Positions 63,748-64,000 of a DNA stretch of 64,000 nucleotides are shown here, piece after piece. The position numbers were made by a program, and so were the translations under genes. Under the pieces are notes generated by a model. That model did not search any database. It worked only from the letters and a program-made list of their open reading frames with translations, and had not been told where the DNA came from. The stretch comes from Subtercola endophyticus. GTDB lineage: Bacteria > Actinomycetota > Actinomycetes > Actinomycetales > Microbacteriaceae. Positions within the stretch are counted from its first letter, which is position 1, and every line of letters starts with the position of its first letter. Where the stretch lies: contig NZ_CP087997.1 of NCBI RefSeq assembly GCF_021044565.1, positions 1,984,001 to 2,048,000 of the forward strand, given 5' to 3'.

Positions 63748-64000
63748 CTACACTGCGGGCCAGTCGATCGTCCAGAGGTCGGGCACCGCCGGGTTGCCCT
63801 TCAGCGGAAACGTCGCGCCCGGGACCACGAGCGGGTACTTATCTCGCGGGATGCGCTGCCCGTTCTTCGAGATATACGGGGCGCCACCGGGATATGTGAT
63901 GCTCATGATGAGACCGAGCACCGGGTCTCCGTTCGGTGCCGTGATGCTGCCCACGCTGAACGTCTGCTGCACCACTCCCGTGGCCGCCGTTCCACTCTCG
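63748..64000 (-). CDS. Partial: small beta-domain protein running off the right edge
   Basis: At least 83 residues with no start in the window. FSVGSITAPNGDPVLGLIMSITYPGGAPYISKNGQRIPRDKYPLVVPGATFPLKGNPAVPDLWTIDW is the repeat found in many actinobacterial secreted or membrane proteins in which the unit is repeated. It is followed by TAG and the decayed-looking stretch of the preceding entry. No function known. Confidence 0.65.
   Translation of the reverse strand, partial: ESGTAATGVVQQTFSVGSITAPNGDPVLGLIMSITYPGGAPYISKNGQRIPRDKYPLVVPGATFPLKGNPAVPDLWTIDWPAV

Overview
The window is 64 kb of high-GC DNA with dense genes, many GTG starts, few operons longer than four genes and near-universal C or G at third codon positions. 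Gene content (orn next to tRNA-His, gatCAB, a PopR/ClgR-type Clp regulator, mycothiol-associated families, F420-type LLM oxidoreductase, GlgX-TreY-TreZ, an ECF-type thiamine-precursor importer, a type III polyketide synthase with an ICMT partner) points to an actinobacterium, most likely family Microbacteriaceae. The genus cannot be fixed from sequence alone. I see no rRNA, insertion sequence, prophage, plasmid origin or CRISPR array; this is ordinary chromosome with a mixed accessory stretch.

Layout. 1-6 kb: the tail of a clpP gene, a convergent PopR/ClgR-like regulator with a TCTGCT-CAC-AGCAGA palindrome upstream, a secreted DUF916-like protein, a purple acid phosphatase with a PHO-box-like direct repeat, a HupE/UreJ-like membrane protein and a lipoprotein. 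6-11 kb: NAD(P)-binding proteins, a small kinase-like phosphotransferase, two small membrane proteins, a medium-chain reductase with an open in-frame upstream extension, and a sigma region-2-only protein. 11-16 kb: the actinobacterial phosphomutase-DUF3090-SCO1664 trio, a short UvrA-like ABC protein and an orphan HTH-nucleotidyltransferase fusion. 16-23 kb: a redox/metabolite accessory block with a TetR-controlled aldo/keto reductase, M20 amidohydrolase and quinone-reductase operon, then a YCII-ECF42 operon with its own sigma-type promoter and a second aldo/keto reductase. 23-29 kb: small regulators and enzymes, orn, tRNA-His with a duplicated two-hairpin element, a minimal zincin and a carboxypeptidase homologue whose catalytic motifs are lost.

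29-34 kb: an EcfT-EcfAA-YkoE importer under a TPP riboswitch whose likely expression platform is a Shine-Dalgarno-masking hairpin; then a luciferase-like oxidoreductase. 34-41 kb: glgX-treY-treZ, converting glycogen to trehalose. 41-48 kb: DinB, DUF1697, an ABC-F protein and a 963-residue DedA/rhomboid/lysyl-PG-synthase-like fusion. 48-54 kb: an aldo/keto reductase, an MpaB-type oxygenase, ICMT and type III PKS (a small phenolic-lipid-type cluster), and an MFS exporter divergent from its GntR regulator with a clear operator. 54-64 kb: acetyltransferase, mycothiol-type DinB-fold protein, SDR, LysR, MFS, DUF1345, gatCAB and, at the right edge, a gene with a decayed-looking tail.

Three scale-independent observations stand out: an octamer GGGCATCC/GGATGCCC that recurs about forty times on both strands, a set of intergenic inverted repeats of similar architecture but different sequence at gene ends, and several short in-frame tandem repeats that lengthen protein termini or linkers.
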